Positions 30,595 to 40,901 are shown, numbered from the stretch's first letter. The stretch is DNA of 64,000 nt from Pseudonocardia hydrocarbonoxydans (GCF_006539565.1 NZ_BJNG01000011.1:1-64000), one strand, 5' to 3'. Numbers and translations are program-made. Notes: a model not told the origin generated them from the letters alone.

Positions 30595-32690
30595 CGCCGC
30601 CCGAGGGTGCCGGCCGGACGGTCCGCGGCGGCCGGGTGCTGCTGCGCGCGCTGGCCGTGTGGCTGCTGACGGCCGGTGCGCTCGTCCTGCTCGACGCGCT
30701 GCTCGTCGGCTTCGCGATGTCCGGCTGGTGGCAGCCGACGGTGCTCGCGCTCGCCCTCGGCGTCCTCAGCGCCGTGGTGTGGCCGCTGATCCTGCGGGTC
30801 GCGCTGCCGGTCGCGCTGTTCACCCTCGGCGTCGCGTCCTACCTGGTGATCGGCGCCGCGCTGCTGGTGGTGTCGTTCGCGATCCCGGGCGTCATGATCG
30901 TCAACCTGTCGACGGCGGTGGGAGTCGCGGTCGTCATGTCGGTGGTCGGGGCGCTGGTGTCCTGGCTGCTCGGCCTCGACCCCGACGAGCTGTTCTTCCG
31001 CCGCGCCGCCCGCCGCCCCGGCGCCACCTCCGAATCCGACGACCGGCCGCCGGGCATCGTGTTCCTGCAGGTCGACGGCCTGGGCCACGACACGCTGTGC
31101 CGCGCCCTGCGCAGCGGCGAGATGCCGGTGTTCTCCCGCTGGCTCGCCGCGGGCAGCCACCTGCTGACGCACTGGAACACCGACTGGAGCTCCCAGACGG
31201 GCGCGAGCGTCTGCGGGATCCTGCACGGCGACAGCTCCGACATCCTCGGTTTCCGCTGGTACGAGAAGGACCGCGACCACGTCATGGCGTGCTCCAACCC
31301 CGAGGACGCCGCGGAGATCGAGCGCCGCGCGTCCGACGGGCGCGGCCTGCTCGCCGTCGACGGGGCGGCGCACGGGAACCTGTTCACCGGCGACGCGCCC
31401 TACGTCTCGCTGACGATGAGCGCGGTGCCGGTGCTCAGCGGGCGGGGCAGGCGGGGGCGCCGGGTCACCGCGTCCGGGTACGGCTACTTCGCCTACTTCG
31501 CGAGCCCGGTCAACGCGCTGCGCACGTTCGCCGGTGCGGTGGCGGAGATCTTCCGCGAGCTGCGGGCGTCGATCACACAGCGGCAGCGCAACGTGTTCCC
31601 GCGCGTGCACCGCGGGCTGTGGTTCCCGTTCGTGCGGGCGGGCACGAACGTCATCGCCCGCGACGTCGTGGTCTCGGCGGTCATCGAGGACATGTTCGAC
31701 GGCCGGGCGTGCGTCTACGTCGACTTCCTCGGCTACGACGAGGTGTCGCACTACTCCGGCGTCGAGCGCTGGGACTCCCTCGCCGTGCTGCGCGACATCG
31801 ACCAGCACATCGGGCGCATCCACCGCGCCACCCAGCTCGCGCCGCGGCGCTACCACGTCGTGTGCCTGTCCGACCACGGCCAGACGCAGGGCTGGGCGTT
31901 CGCCGACCGGTTCGCCGAGTCGGTGGAGGAGCTGGTCGGGCGGCTGTGCGGGGCGCCGGACACCACCCGCGCGGCCGCCGGCCGGTCGGAGAAGGGCTGG
32001 CAGGCCGGAGCCGTGCTGGCCGAGGCGTCCGGGCGGGGGTTCGTCGCCAACCGGCTCCGCGAGCGGGTGGAGCGGGTGCGCGCGCAGGAGCACGCGCCGC
32101 ACATCGCCGAGGACGCCGGGCGGGTGCCGCGGGTCGCGCCGGGTGTGGTCGCGGTGGCGTCGGGGCACATGGCGATGGTGTCGTTCACCGAGCACGCCGG
32201 GCGGGTGGAGCTGGAGACGATCGAGCGCGAGTTCCCCGACCTGCTGCCCGGGCTCGTCGACCATCCCGGGATCGGGTTCGTCCTCGTCCGCAGCGCCGAG
32301 TTCGGGCCGGTGGTGCTCGGCCGCGACGGGGTGCACCGCCTGGCCACGGGCGTCGTGCTGGGCGACGACCCGCTCGCGGCCTACGGCCCGCACGCCGCGG
32401 AGCTGGTCCGGCGCGTCGACGGGTTCGGCAACTGCGCCGATCTGATGATCAACAGCCGGTACGACCCGGCGACCGGGGACGCCCCGCCGTTCGAGCCGCA
32501 CGTCGGCAGCCACGGCGGGCTCGGCGGGGCCCAGTCCCGCGGCTTCCTGCTGCACCCGGTCGAGCTCCCCTCGCCGGAGCGGGAGATCGTCGGGGCGGAG
32601 GACCTGCACGGGGTGCTGCGGGGCTGGCTGACCCACCTCGGCCACCCGGCCCCCGATGCCCCCCACCCCGCGGCGGCCCCCCACCCCTGA
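30591..32690 (+). CDS. Phage-holin-like membrane domain fused to a phosphodiesterase/alkaline phosphatase-type domain
   Basis: 699 residues. N-terminal about 20-130 carry four hydrophobic helices (phage_holin_4_2/YvlD-like), then a large alkaline-phosphatase-superfamily domain from VFLQVDGLGHDTLCRAL. Seen: metal ligands in D-G-L, VDFLGYDEVSH, LSDHGQTQ and the late HGGLGGAQSRG block. Likely acts on the cytoplasmic side or periplasm at the membrane on a phosphodiester or phospholipid. Start overlaps the DedA stop (ATGA), so these three proteins form one envelope-linked operon. The reaction is not determined. Confidence 0.8.
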   Translation: MTPPEGAGRTVRGGRVLLRALAVWLLTAGALVLLDALLVGFAMSGWWQPTVLALALGVLSAVVWPLILRVALPVALFTLGVASYLVIGAALLVVSFAIPGVMIVNLSTAVGVAVVMSVVGALVSWLLGLDPDELFFRRAARRPGATSESDDRPPGIVFLQVDGLGHDTLCRALRSGEMPVFSRWLAAGSHLLTHWNTDWSSQTGASVCGILHGDSSDILGFRWYEKDRDHVMACSNPEDAAEIERRASDGRGLLAVDGAAHGNLFTGDAPYVSLTMSAVPVLSGRGRRGRRVTASGYGYFAYFASPVNALRTFAGAVAEIFRELRASITQRQRNVFPRVHRGLWFPFVRAGTNVIARDVVVSAVIEDMFDGRACVYVDFLGYDEVSHYSGVERWDSLAVLRDIDQHIGRIHRATQLAPRRYHVVCLSDHGQTQGWAFADRFAESVEELVGRLCGAPDTTRAAAGRSEKGWQAGAVLAEASGRGFVANRLRERVERVRAQEHAPHIAEDAGRVPRVAPGVVAVASGHMAMVSFTEHAGRVELETIEREFPDLLPGLVDHPGIGFVLVRSAEFGPVVLGRDGVHRLATGVVLGDDPLAAYGPHAAELVRRVDGFGNCADLMINSRYDPATGDAPPFEPHVGSHGGLGGAQSRGFLLHPVELPSPEREIVGAEDLHGVLRGWLTHLGHPAPDAPHPAAAPHP

Positions 32691-32693
32691 CCC

Positions 32694-32829
32694 GCGAGTC
32701 CCCCGTTTCCCGCGGGCGAGTCCCCCGATTCCCGTCGGCGAGTCCCCCGATTCACGCCTGCGAGTCCCCTGTGGGTCGTGCGGAGAACGGGGGACTCGCG
32801 GACGGAGAACGGGGGACTCGCGGGGTGGG
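32694..32829. repeat. 22-bp phased repeat array, locus A (4 forward, 2 inverted units)
   Basis: Core GCGAGTCCCC starts at 32694, 32716, 32738 and 32760, exactly 22 bases apart. Two inverted copies AACGGGGGACTCGC lie at 32786 and 32808, also 22 apart. Forward and inverted copies pair as large hairpins. The array fills the junction between two converging genes and recurs at 42.1 kb. Confidence 0.85.
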
Positions 32830-34335
32830 TCAGCTGCCGGTGCCCTCGGGCGCCTCGACCTCGCGGCGCAGGATCTTGCCGGTCGGGCCCTTGGGCAGCT
32901 CGTCGACCACCCACACGTGCCGCGGGTACTTGTACGCCGCCACCCGCTCCTTCACGAACGCCTTGAGGTCCTCCGGGGTGGCCTCCTCGCCGGACTTGAA
33001 CGCCACCGCGGCGCCCACCTCCTCGCCGAGGTCGGAGTGCTTGATGCCGATGACGGCGGCCTCGGCGACCGCGGGGTGCTCGTAGAGCGCCTCCTCGATC
33101 TCCCGGGGGTAGACGTTGTAGCCGCCGCGGATGATGAGGTCCTTCTTGCGGTCGACGATCGTGTAGTAGCCGTCGGCGTCCTTGGTGGCGATGTCGCCGG
33201 TGCGGAACCAGCCGTCCGGGATCGACTCGGCGGTGGCCTCCGGGCGGCCCCAGTACCCCTTCATGACGTTCTCGCCGCGGATCGCGATCTCGCCGGGCTC
33301 ACCCTCGGCGACCTCGTTGCCGTCGTCGTCGACGACCTTCATCTCGCAGCCGGGGACCTCGAAGCCGATGGTGCCGGGCCTGCGCTCCTTGCCCGGCTGG
33401 TTGAACGAGGCCACCGGCGAGGTCTCGGACAGGCCGTAGCCCTCCAGGATGGTGCAGCCGAACTGGTCCTCGAACGCCTTCATGATCTCCACGGGCATCG
33501 CCGAGCCGCCGGAGATGCAGGTGCGCAGCGAGGAGACGTCGGCGGAGCCCGCGTCGTCGTGGTGCAGCATCCCCGCGTACATCGTCGGGACGCCCTCGAA
33601 CACGGTCACCTTGTCGCGCCCGACCACCGACAGCGCCTTGCCCGCGTCGAACCGGGGGATCAGCGTCAGGCACGAGCCGGTGGCGACCGAGGCGTTGAGG
33701 CCGCAGGTCAGGCCGAACACGTGGAACAGCGGCAGGCAGCCCATGATCACGTCGTCCGGGGTGATCTGGATCAGCGCGGAGACGGTGGTGCGGCAGTTGC
33801 TGTCGAGGTTGTGGTGCGTCAGCTCCGCGCCCTTGGGCTGGCCGGTGGTGCCGGAGGTGTAGAGGATGACGGCGGTGTCGTCGTCGGCGCGCTCGACGGC
33901 GTCGGGCGCGGGCTCGGCGTCACCGATCTGCTCGGCCGAGGGACCCATCGCCCCGACGATCACCGAGTCGATGCCGACGGACTTCGCGGCCTCGGCGACC
34001 GCGTCGCCGCCGCCGTCCCAGCCGAACACCAGCGACATGCCGGAGTCGTTCAGGTAGTACTCGACCTCGCGCGCCTTGAGCAGCGGGTTCATCGGGACGA
34101 CGGTGGCCCCGGCCAGGAGCGCCCCGTAGAACGTGATCGGGTAGGCGGGGACGTTCGGGAAGACCAGTCCCACCCGGTCGCCCGGCTCGATGCCCCGTGC
34201 CTTCAGCATCCCCGCGACGCCGGCGGCGGCCGAGAGCAGGTCGGAGTAGGTCAGGACGGCGTCGTCCAGACGGACTGCCGGTCGGTCGCCGTGGTCGGCC
34301 GCGGTCTGCACCAGATTGGCTGCGAGGTTCGTCAT
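32830..34335 (-). CDS. Long-chain-fatty-acid-CoA ligase (FadD-like)
   Basis: 501 residues, acyl-adenylate synthetase. Seen: P-loop A3 motif [12 protein letters not shown]5 [10 protein letters not shown]8-like RTGDIATKD and the A10 Lys region [11 protein letters not shown]. Activates a fatty or carboxylic acid with ATP and CoA. It follows the TetR gene by 29 bases on the same strand, so the two probably form an operon; the acyl-chain length is not predictable. Confidence 0.9.
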   Translation of the reverse strand: MTNLAANLVQTAADHGDRPAVRLDDAVLTYSDLLSAAAGVAGMLKARGIEPGDRVGLVFPNVPAYPITFYGALLAGATVVPMNPLLKAREVEYYLNDSGMSLVFGWDGGGDAVAEAAKSVGIDSVIVGAMGPSAEQIGDAEPAPDAVERADDDTAVILYTSGTTGQPKGAELTHHNLDSNCRTTVSALIQITPDDVIMGCLPLFHVFGLTCGLNASVATGSCLTLIPRFDAGKALSVVGRDKVTVFEGVPTMYAGMLHHDDAGSADVSSLRTCISGGSAMPVEIMKAFEDQFGCTILEGYGLSETSPVASFNQPGKERRPGTIGFEVPGCEMKVVDDDGNEVAEGEPGEIAIRGENVMKGYWGRPEATAESIPDGWFRTGDIATKDADGYYTIVDRKKDLIIRGGYNVYPREIEEALYEHPAVAEAAVIGIKHSDLGEEVGAAVAFKSGEEATPEDLKAFVKERVAAYKYPRHVWVVDELPKGPTGKILRREVEAPEGTGS

Positions 34336-34364
34336 GCGCGGACCCTAACCGGGACCGCTCGCCG

Positions 34365-34985
34365 TCACACGTTCGGAGCAACATCCGCCCGGATGACGGG
34401 GAGCAGCACGCGGTCGACCAGCGTCTCGACGAACTCCGCGTCGGCGGGCTCGTCGGTGAGCAGCAGGTGCTGCAGGCTCATGCCGCGGGCGACGTCGGCG
34501 ACGAGCATCGGGTCGAGACCGGCGCCGGTCTCCCCGCGCTCGCTGGCCCGCGCGAGGACCACCTTCATCGACCGGGCCTCCTGCGAGCGCAGCAGCTCCA
34601 GCGCCAGCGCGCCGAGCTCGCCGCTGCCGGCGGCGACGGCGAGCAGGCCGTGGGCGAGGTTGCGGGTGGGCGCGGAGCCCGGGCGGTGCAGGGTGGCGAT
34701 CAGGTCGCCGCGCAGCGTGCCGGTGTCGGGCACCTCGTCGGGGGTCGACCGGGTGACGGCGTGCTGCAGCGCCGCCGTCATCAGCTCCTCCTTGCCCGAC
34801 CAGCGCCGGTACACGGTCTTCGCGCTGGCGTGGGCGCGGCGGTGCACCGCGGAGACGGTGAGCCGGTCGTAGCCGACCTCGGCCAGCACCTCGAGCGCGG
34901 CGTCGAGGATCGCCGCCTCGCGTTCCGGGTCCGGCGGACGGCCGGGGGTGCGGTGGGGCCCGGGACGGTGTGTGGGCAGGGCCAT
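34365..34985 (-). CDS. TetR/AcrR family transcriptional regulator
   Basis: 206 residues. TetR HTH at residues about 18-65 (ILDAALEVLAEVGYDRLTVSAV ... SAKTVYRRWSGKEELM). The C-terminal ligand domain is unassigned. Divergent from TerC across about 98 bases and upstream of fadD, so likely controls fadD and possibly itself. The ligand may be an acyl-CoA, by its neighbour (inference). Confidence 0.9.
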   Translation of the reverse strand: MALPTHRPGPHRTPGRPPDPEREAAILDAALEVLAEVGYDRLTVSAVHRRAHASAKTVYRRWSGKEELMTAALQHAVTRSTPDEVPDTGTLRGDLIATLHRPGSAPTRNLAHGLLAVAAGSGELGALALELLRSQEARSMKVVLARASERGETGAGLDPMLVADVARGMSLQHLLLTDEPADAEFVETLVDRVLLPVIRADVAPNV

Positions 34986-35083
34986 GCATCACATTCTGCG
35001 CGCCGGGGAACACCGGGGTGCGCGCGTGCGTCACACTGACAGAAACGACACACTGCCCTTTCCCAATCCTGGACGGACACCCC

Positions 35084-36256
35084 ATGGACGTACCTGCCCT
35101 CGTGTGGGGGTTGACGATCGTCGGCATCGTCGGCCTGCTGCTGTTCGACTTCGTCTTCCACGTGCGCAAGGCGCACATCCCGACCCTGCGTGAGGCGGCG
35201 GTCTGGTCCGCGATCTACGTGGGCGCGGCGGTCGTGTTCGGCCTCGGCGTCTGGTGGTTCGGCGGCGCCACGCTGGGCACCGAGTACTTCGCGGGCTACG
35301 TCACCGAGAAGGCGCTGTCGGTCGACAACCTGTTCGTCTTCCTCGTGATCATGGCGAGCTTCAAGGTGCCGCGCGCCGACCAGCAGAAGGTGCTGCTGTT
35401 CGGCATCGTGTTCGCCCTGATCGCCCGCAGCGCGTTCATCTTCGCGGGCGTCGCCCTGATCAACCTGTTCAGCTGGGTGTTCTACCTGTTCGGCGCGATC
35501 CTGCTGTGGACGGCGTTCAGCCTGGTCCGCGGCGGTGACGAGGACGACGAGGCGGACAACTTCGTCATCCGGTTCGCCCGCAAGCACCTGCGCACCTCCG
35601 AGCACTACGACGGCGACAAGCTGTTCACGATGGAGAACGGCAAGCGCGTCCTCACCCCGATGCTGCTGGTGATGATCGCGATCGGCGGCACCGACCTGCT
35701 GTTCGCGCTCGACTCCATCCCGGCGATCTTCGGTCTCACCTCGAACGCCTACATCGTGTTCACGGCCACCGCGTTCTCGCTGATGGGCCTGCGGCAGCTG
35801 TTCTTCCTCATCGACGGCCTGCTCGACCGGCTCGTCTACCTGTCCTACGGCCTGGCGATCATCCTCGGCTTCATCGGCGTCAAGCTGGTGCTGCACGCCC
35901 TATACCAGAACAGCCTGCCGTTCGTCAACGGCGGGCAGCCGGTCCCGGTCTACGAGATCAGCACCGGGCTCTCGCTGCTCGTCATCATCGGGGTGCTCGT
36001 CGTCACCGTCCTGGCGTCGCTCTACAGCGCACCGGGCCGGGCCAAGAGCGTGTCCTCGGCGGCGCGCAAGCACGCCACCGAGGCCCTCGACGAGGAGCTC
36101 GACGCCGACACCCGCGCGGCCAACTACACGATGCTGGCCGCCGACGAGCAGCGCATCAAGGAGCTGCCCGACAACAGGTACGGCACGGAGGTCCGCGAGG
36201 ACGCCGAGCTGCGTGAGCTCATCGAGCGGGCCCACCGCGAGCACGCCCTGAGGTGA
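35084..36256 (+). CDS. TerC/Alx family membrane protein
   Basis: 390 residues with about nine hydrophobic segments. Core TerC blocks: ALSVDNLFVFLVIMASFKV with the conserved Asp, and GGTDLLFALDSIPAIFGLT. TerC/Alx proteins are linked to tellurite resistance, alkaline response and Mn2+ export during secretion. The C-terminal ~60 residues are charged and cytosolic. No yybP-ykoY riboswitch is evident upstream, unlike the GDT1 gene in this window. Confidence 0.9.
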   Translation: MDVPALVWGLTIVGIVGLLLFDFVFHVRKAHIPTLREAAVWSAIYVGAAVVFGLGVWWFGGATLGTEYFAGYVTEKALSVDNLFVFLVIMASFKVPRADQQKVLLFGIVFALIARSAFIFAGVALINLFSWVFYLFGAILLWTAFSLVRGGDEDDEADNFVIRFARKHLRTSEHYDGDKLFTMENGKRVLTPMLLVMIAIGGTDLLFALDSIPAIFGLTSNAYIVFTATAFSLMGLRQLFFLIDGLLDRLVYLSYGLAIILGFIGVKLVLHALYQNSLPFVNGGQPVPVYEISTGLSLLVIIGVLVVTVLASLYSAPGRAKSVSSAARKHATEALDEELDADTRAANYTMLAADEQRIKELPDNRYGTEVREDAELRELIERAHREHALR

Positions 36257-36257
36257 A

Positions 36258-36306
36258 CCGCCCGTGCGCGGAAACCGTGGTCGGGGCCACGGTTTCCGTG
36301 CACGGG
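36258..36306. terminator. Hairpin between TerC and acyl-CoA dehydrogenase genes
   Basis: Arms around CCCGTG.GCGGAAACCGTGG and its complement CCACGGTTTCCGTGCACGGG, with one mismatch and a short loop, between two converging genes. Probable bidirectional terminator. Confidence 0.7.
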
Positions 36307-38439
36307 TCAGCTCACCAGGGGGTCGCGGGGCAGCCCGAGCAGCCGCTCCGCCACCTGGTTGCGCGCGATCTCCGAGGTGCCGCCCGCGATCGTGATGCAG
36401 CGGGCCCACAGGTAGCAGCGCATCACCAGCTCGTTGCCGCCGGCCACCGCCGCGGTGCCGGCCAGGCGCACCCCCAGGCTCGTGACGCGCTGGGAGTGCT
36501 CGGAGGAGAACAGCTTGTTGAGGTTGCCCTCCGGCCCCGGCTCCGTCCCGCCGACGGCCCGCGCGGCCTGGCGCAGCAGCAGCAGCCGCTTCGCGAGGTC
36601 CTCGGTGATCAGCGCCCCGACCTCCTTCTCCGCGACGTGCGAGTCGGGCGACGCGGCGGCCAGCGGCAGCAGGTCCTTCGCCCGGAACGGCAGCGTCCCG
36701 GCCCCGCCCCCGCCGATCGAGACGCGCTCGTTGCCCAGCGTCGCCCGGGCCACCCGCCAGCCCTGACCGACCTCGCCGACCACGTCGGCGTCGGGCACGA
36801 ACACGTCGTCGAGGAAGACCTCGTTGAACAGGGCGTCGCCGGTGAGCTCGCGCAGCGGCCGGACGTCGACGCCCTCGGCGCGCAGGTCGATCGCCATCAT
36901 CGTGATGCCCGCGTGCTTCGCGCCCGAGGAGTCGGTCCGGACGGTCGCGAAACCCCAGTCGGACTCGTGCGCGCGGGTCGTCCACACCTTCTGGCCGGTG
37001 ACCCGCCAGCCCCCGTCGACGCGCACGCCGCGCGTGGAGATCGCCGCGGCGTCGGATCCGGCGCCGGGCTCGGAGAACAGCTGGCACCACTCGGTGACGC
37101 CGAGCAGCGCGTCGCGGATCCAGCGTTCGTGCTGCTCGGGCGTGCCGTGCTGCATGATCGTCTGGATGTTCCAGGCGGTGATCCCGAGCCCCGGCACGTC
37201 GACGCCGCGGAACTCCTGCTCGATCACCAGCTGCTCGGTGGCCGAGGCGTCGCGGCCCCACGGCGGCGGCCAGTGCGGCACCAGGTAACCCGACTCCACC
37301 ATCGCCGCGCGCCGCCCCGCCGCGTCCTTCCCCTCCAGCGAGGCGACGAACTCCCGCGCGGCCGCGCGGTGGGCCTCCGCCTCGGGCGGCAGGTCCAGGT
37401 CCGGGGCCCGGGTGACGCCCTCGCGGACCAGGCGGGCCGCGTCGCGCTCGGCGTCCCCGGTCTGCGCGACGACGGCGGCGAGGGTGATCGCGCGGCGCAG
37501 GTAGAGGTGGGCGTCGTGCTCCCAGGTGAAGCCGATGCCGCCGTGCAGCTGGATCATCGTCTCCGCGGCCCGGACGGCGGCGGGCACCGACCGCGCGGCG
37601 GCGACGGCGGCGGCCAGCTCCGCGTCGGGCGTGCCGGCCGGGGCGCGCGAGGCGTCCCAGGCGGCGGCGACGGCGAGCTCGGCGTCGACGAGCAGGTCGG
37701 CCGCCCGGTGCTTCACGGCCTGGAACGTGCCGACGGTGCGCCCGAACTGCCGGCGCTCCTTGACGTAGGCGACGGAGGTCTCCAGGCAGGCGGTGGCGAT
37801 CCCGGCGGCCTCGGCGGCGGCCAGGACCCGGGTGAGCCGGCGCGCCACGGCGGCCCCGCCGGGCAGGACGCCGAGCACGGGGGCGGCGTCGAGGGTGACC
37901 AGTGCGCCGCGGCGGGTCCGGTCGAGCAGGGAGTCCGGGACCGAGCGGGTGACGGCGTCGACGACCACCACGTCGTCGCCCGCGACCAGCAGGAACACCT
38001 CCGCGAGTCCGCCGCCCAGCACCAGCCCGGCGTCACCGGAGGCCGTGGTGCCGTCGTGGGTGAGGCCGGGCCCCAGCCCGACGGCGCCGACCCGCGACCC
38101 GTCGGCCAGCCCCGGCAGCAGGGCCGCGCGCAGTTCGGGGGTGCCGGCCTCGGCGAGCACCGCGGACGCGAGCACCGTCGGCAGGAACGGCCCGGGCGCG
38201 ACGACCCGGCCCAGCTCCTCGAGCACGACGGCGAGTTCCGGCAGCCCCGCGCCCTCGCCGCCGTGTTCCTCGGGGACCGCGAGCCCCAGCCAGCCCAGCG
38301 CGGCCAGCTCCTTCCAGATCGCGGGCAGCGCCTCGTCGGGGGAGTCGAGCAGGGCGCGGGCCGCCGCCCGCTGCCCGGACAGTGCGGAGCGGGCCACCTC
38401 GGCCAGCGTCCGGTGGTCGTCGGTGATCGCCAGAGCCAT
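36307..38439 (-). CDS. Tandem acyl-CoA dehydrogenase fusion
   Basis: 710 residues: two ACAD modules. The first (about 1-355) is complete from LGWLGLAVPEEHGGEGAGL to the C-terminal GGIGFTWEHDAHLYLRR. The second (about 370-705) has the FAD-binding EWCQLFSEPGAGSD and GGTSEIARNQVAERLLG. Two-module FadE proteins (~720 residues) are known in mycobacteria. Fatty or carboxylic acyl-CoA alpha,beta-dehydrogenation is inferred; specificity is not visible. Ends convergent with TerC. Confidence 0.88.
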   Translation of the reverse strand: MALAITDDHRTLAEVARSALSGQRAAARALLDSPDEALPAIWKELAALGWLGLAVPEEHGGEGAGLPELAVVLEELGRVVAPGPFLPTVLASAVLAEAGTPELRAALLPGLADGSRVGAVGLGPGLTHDGTTASGDAGLVLGGGLAEVFLLVAGDDVVVVDAVTRSVPDSLLDRTRRGALVTLDAAPVLGVLPGGAAVARRLTRVLAAAEAAGIATACLETSVAYVKERRQFGRTVGTFQAVKHRAADLLVDAELAVAAAWDASRAPAGTPDAELAAAVAAARSVPAAVRAAETMIQLHGGIGFTWEHDAHLYLRRAITLAAVVAQTGDAERDAARLVREGVTRAPDLDLPPEAEAHRAAAREFVASLEGKDAAGRRAAMVESGYLVPHWPPPWGRDASATEQLVIEQEFRGVDVPGLGITAWNIQTIMQHGTPEQHERWIRDALLGVTEWCQLFSEPGAGSDAAAISTRGVRVDGGWRVTGQKVWTTRAHESDWGFATVRTDSSGAKHAGITMMAIDLRAEGVDVRPLRELTGDALFNEVFLDDVFVPDADVVGEVGQGWRVARATLGNERVSIGGGGAGTLPFRAKDLLPLAAASPDSHVAEKEVGALITEDLAKRLLLLRQAARAVGGTEPGPEGNLNKLFSSEHSQRVTSLGVRLAGTAAVAGGNELVMRCYLWARCITIAGGTSEIARNQVAERLLGLPRDPLVS

Positions 38440-38534
38440 GTACTCGACGGTAGCCCCCGGACCGGGCCCGCGGGAGGCGTGTCCGTGGCCGATCCGACGC
38501 GTTAATCTGCGCGCGACGACAGGCAGGGGGACCG

Positions 38535-40877
38535 ATGCAGTCGCTGGAGCTGGTGACCGACGGGCGTCGGGTGCAGGTCCCCATCGGGCGGCCGTTCGTC
38601 ATCGGGCGGGGCCCGACCGCCGATCTCGACCTGCCCGGCGAGCACGTCTCGCGCACGCACCTGGTCGTCGAGCACACCGGCGGGCGCTGGACCCTCACCG
38701 ACCACTCCCGCTTCGGCACCTACGCCGACGGGCGGCGGGTCACGACGATGGCGCTGACCGGCCCCACGGTGGTGCACCTCGGGTCGCCGCCGACGGTCAC
38801 GGCCCTGGAGTTCCGGCCGGCCGGGGCGCCCGCGCGGCCGATGCCGCCGCGACCGCCCCTGCCGCAGGCGCCGCCGGGCGGGGTCCTGGCGCGCCAGGGC
38901 GGCGGGGCCACGATGAGCTACAGCGTGGCGAGCGCCGCCCCCGCCGCGCGGATCACCGTGGGGCGCCTGCCCGACAACGACGTCGTGCTCGACGACCTGC
39001 TGGTCTCCCGCCACCACGCCGAGCTGTACCGCACCGGTCCCGGCTGGCAGATCACCGACCTCGGCACCGGCAACGGCACCTTCGTCAATGGGATACGGGT
39101 GCATCGGGCCGCCGTCGGGCCGCGCGACGTCATCGGCATCGGGCACGCGCTGCTGCAGCTCCAGGGCGACCAGCTCGTCGCCGCCGTCGACACCGGCGAC
39201 GTCGCGTTCGAGGTGCGCGACATCTCCGTCGTCACCGACTCGGGCAAGACGCTGCTGAGCAACGTCGGGTTCGGGCTGGCCGGCAAGTCGCTGCTGGCCG
39301 TCGTGGGGCCCAGCGGCGCCGGCAAGTCGACGCTGCTGCGCGCGCTCACCGGCAGCCGTCCCGCCGACACGGGGGAGGTGCGCTACGCAGGCCGCGACCT
39401 CTACGCCGAGTTCGACGAGCTGCGCCACCGCATCGGCCTCGTCCCGCAGGACGACGTGCTGCACCCGCAGCTGACGGTGCTGCGGGCGCTGCGCTACGCC
39501 GCGCGGCTGCGCTTCCCCGCCGACGTGCCCCGCGCCGACCGGGAGCGACGCATCACCGAGGTGCTCCACGAGCTGGACCTGACGAAACAGGCCAAGCAGC
39601 GCATCGACACGCTCTCGGGCGGCCAGCGCAAGCGCACGTCGGTGGCGCTGGAGCTGCTCACCAAGCCCACCCTGCTGTTCCTCGACGAGCCGACCTCCGG
39701 CCTGGACCCCGGCCTGGACAAGTCGGTGATGCAGACGCTGCGCGGGCTCGCCGACGACGGGCGCACGGTCGTCGTCGTCACCCATAGCGTCGCCAACCTC
39801 GACCAGTGCGACCGGCTGCTCGTGCTCGCCCCCGGCGGCCACGTCGCCTACTTCGGGCCGCCCCGCGAGGCGCTGGAGTACTTCGGCCAGCCCGACTTCG
39901 CCGAGATGTTCCTGCTGCTCGGACGGGTGCCGGGCGAGCAGCTCGGGATGCGCTTCCGGCAGTCGGTGCAGCACCGCCGCTACGTCGCGGGCGCCACCGG
40001 GCACACGCCGCGGGTCGAGACGCGCGCCGCGCCCGCGGTGGCGCCGCCCCAGCAGCGCTTCGGCACCCAGCTCGCGGTGCTGTGCCGCCGGTACCTCTCG
40101 GTGATCGCCTCCGACAAGCAGTACGCGATCTCGCTGGCCGTGCTGCCGCTGTTCCTGGCCCTGATCGCCCGGCTGGTCCCCGGGGAGTCCGGGCTGTCGG
40201 CGAGCGCCGCGATCGCCGCGCGCGACGTGCAGCCGCTGCAGCTGATGCTTGTGCTGGTCGTCGGCGGGGCGCTGGTGGGGCTGGCCGCGGCGATCCGCGA
40301 GCTGGTGAAGGAGAGACCGGTCTACATCCGGGAGCGGGCCATCGGGCTCTCGCTCGGGGCCTACCTCACGTCGAAGGTGCTGGTGCTCGGCGTCATCACC
40401 GGGCTGCAGGCCGTCGCGTTCACGCTGCTGGCGCTGCTCGGGCGCAACCTGCCCGACGAGCCCGTGCTGTTCGGGTCGCCGCTGACGGAGGTGTTGCTCG
40501 CCGTCGTCGGGGTCACCGTCGCCACGATGGTGCTCGGGCTGGCGATCTCGGCGTGGATCGACAACGCCGACCGCGGCATGCCGCTGCTCGTCCTGGTCCT
40601 CATGCTGGAGCTGGTCGTCAGCGGCGGGATCTTCCCGGTGCACGGCCGCCCGGTGCTGGAGCAGCTGTCCTGGCTCGTGCCGTCACGGTGGTCGTTCTCG
40701 ATGGGGGCGTCCACCGTCGACATGAACACGCTGATCGGCGACCCGGACCCGCTGTGGGAGCACACCGCCGGGCAGTGGCTGCTGTCCGCGGGGGCGCTCC
40801 TGCTGATCAGCGCGGTGCTGGTGACGCTCACGGCGGTGCTGCTGCGCCGCCTCGACCCGGTGCGCGCGAGGCGCTGA
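38535..40877 (+). CDS. FHA-domain ABC transporter (Rv1747-like)
   Basis: 780 residues. Two FHA domains (about 20-75 with GRGPTADLDL...SRTH; about 138-190 with GRLPDNDVVLDDLLVSRHH and GNGTFVNG), a nucleotide-binding domain (Walker A GPSGAGKST at about 258, signature LSGGQRKRTS, Walker B TLLFLDEP) and a C-terminal ABC2 membrane half-transporter with about six helices. Mycobacterial Rv1747 has this layout and is controlled by Ser/Thr kinase phosphorylation through FHA binding; export of a cell-envelope lipid is suggested there. Same role here is inference. AGGGGG site before the ATG. Confidence 0.93.
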   Translation: MQSLELVTDGRRVQVPIGRPFVIGRGPTADLDLPGEHVSRTHLVVEHTGGRWTLTDHSRFGTYADGRRVTTMALTGPTVVHLGSPPTVTALEFRPAGAPARPMPPRPPLPQAPPGGVLARQGGGATMSYSVASAAPAARITVGRLPDNDVVLDDLLVSRHHAELYRTGPGWQITDLGTGNGTFVNGIRVHRAAVGPRDVIGIGHALLQLQGDQLVAAVDTGDVAFEVRDISVVTDSGKTLLSNVGFGLAGKSLLAVVGPSGAGKSTLLRALTGSRPADTGEVRYAGRDLYAEFDELRHRIGLVPQDDVLHPQLTVLRALRYAARLRFPADVPRADRERRITEVLHELDLTKQAKQRIDTLSGGQRKRTSVALELLTKPTLLFLDEPTSGLDPGLDKSVMQTLRGLADDGRTVVVVTHSVANLDQCDRLLVLAPGGHVAYFGPPREALEYFGQPDFAEMFLLLGRVPGEQLGMRFRQSVQHRRYVAGATGHTPRVETRAAPAVAPPQQRFGTQLAVLCRRYLSVIASDKQYAISLAVLPLFLALIARLVPGESGLSASAAIAARDVQPLQLMLVLVVGGALVGLAAAIRELVKERPVYIRERAIGLSLGAYLTSKVLVLGVITGLQAVAFTLLALLGRNLPDEPVLFGSPLTEVLLAVVGVTVATMVLGLAISAWIDNADRGMPLLVLVLMLELVVSGGIFPVHGRPVLEQLSWLVPSRWSFSMGASTVDMNTLIGDPDPLWEHTAGQWLLSAGALLLISAVLVTLTAVLLRRLDPVRARR

Positions 40878-40901
40878 CCCGGCGGCTGGTCCAATGGCCC
40901 G

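Noticed and set aside
30399..32684. A 761-codon minus-strand open frame antisense to the DedA/phosphodiesterase genes
   Set aside because: Antisense shadow of an obvious metalloenzyme gene; composition is Arg/Gln/His-rich without motifs.
34986..35083. yybP-ykoY riboswitch upstream of terC
   Set aside because: The 98 bases lack the GGGGAGTAG and ACATACT hallmark blocks that are present upstream of the GDT1 gene.
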